This document shows, piece after piece, positions 6,019 to 6,089 of a DNA stretch of 6,089 nt. A program made the position numbers and the translations under genes. The first letter of the stretch is position 1; each line of letters opens with the position of its first letter. The DNA is taken from the NCBI GenBank assembly GCA_003518755.1, contig DOYA01000060.1:4205-10293 (forward strand), read 5' to 3'. This DNA is from Clostridiales bacterium (GTDB taxonomy: Bacteria; Bacillota; Clostridia; TANB77; CAG-508). The notes beneath the pieces were generated by a model. It did not search any database and had not been told where the DNA came from. It was given only the letters and a program-made list of their open reading frames with translations.

Positions 6019-6089
6019 AAAAGAGTAACTATATTATTTTTCAATCCCTTGGTGTCGAAATCACTATGTACCTGTAATTTTTCTTACGA
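6019..6089. mobile_element. MITE-like element, copy 2 (left part, cut by window end)
   Basis: From about 6019 the sequence follows copy 1 in the same orientation. Bases 6026-6089 align with 5294-5358 with about eight substitutions and one single-base gap by eye, roughly 86% identity. CTATGTACCTGTAATTTTT is identical in both. GAAATC (6057-6062) and the small GTAA/TTAC hairpin (6073-6087) are kept. The right half lies beyond the window. The copy begins 14 bases after the deaminase stop, so it would be transcribed with that gene and might act as its 3' structure. Confidence 0.75.

Noticed and set aside
5287..6089. Integron-like cassette (folded attC-like sites around one gene)
   Set aside because: The ends (GCCTAAA and TTTAGAC) only partly fit RYYYAAC/GTTRRRY and lack the key G. 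No integrase is seen, and the gene has its own promoter, unlike typical cassettes.

Overview
The window is chromosomal-looking DNA from a very AT-rich Gram-positive bacterium. It most likely comes from a gut-type Clostridia/Firmicutes lineage. The evidence is the strong A/T bias at third codon positions, GGAGG-type ribosome binding sites, sigma-A-like promoters (TTGACA/TATAAT, several with an extended TG), and a Firmicutes-type gene set (RNase R, TmcAL/YlbM, a ComEB-like dCMP deaminase). TGA ends the RNase R gene and tryptophan is encoded by TGG, so the code is standard (table 11) and not the Mollicutes code.

Layout, left to right. Positions 1-94 hold at most the tail of an upstream gene. A very long, almost perfect hairpin follows (arms 95-135 and 143-183). 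Next come a promoter with an extended -10 box and a 34-bp-period pair of dyad repeats, which lie in the RNase R leader. rnr (345-2465, +) is complete and has all its catalytic residues. The 283-bp gap after it contains a compact foldable segment (2535-2621) with competing pairings, and then a textbook promoter (TTGACT-N17-TATAAT). That promoter serves a 393-aa protein I do not recognise (2749-3930, +). A 15-bp bidirectional terminator separates this gene from convergent tmcAL (3976-5199, -). Divergently placed is a dCMP deaminase gene (5523-6005, +). The gap between tmcAL and the deaminase contains a roughly 165-bp element with 21-bp terminal inverted repeats and a GC-rich interior. A second copy of its left part starts 14 bases after the deaminase stop, in the same orientation, and is cut by the window end.

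The genes are mostly single transcription units with their own promoters and do not form one pathway. rnr (RNA turnover and rRNA/tmRNA quality control) and tmcAL (ac4C34 modification of elongator tRNA-Met) both concern RNA metabolism. The dCMP deaminase supplies dUMP for thymidylate synthesis. The most interesting material is non-coding: the repeated folded element flanking the deaminase gene, the competing-stem segment after rnr, and the covarying dyad pair in front of rnr. The unrecognised 393-aa protein is the only coding novelty. I see no complete new multi-gene system in this window.
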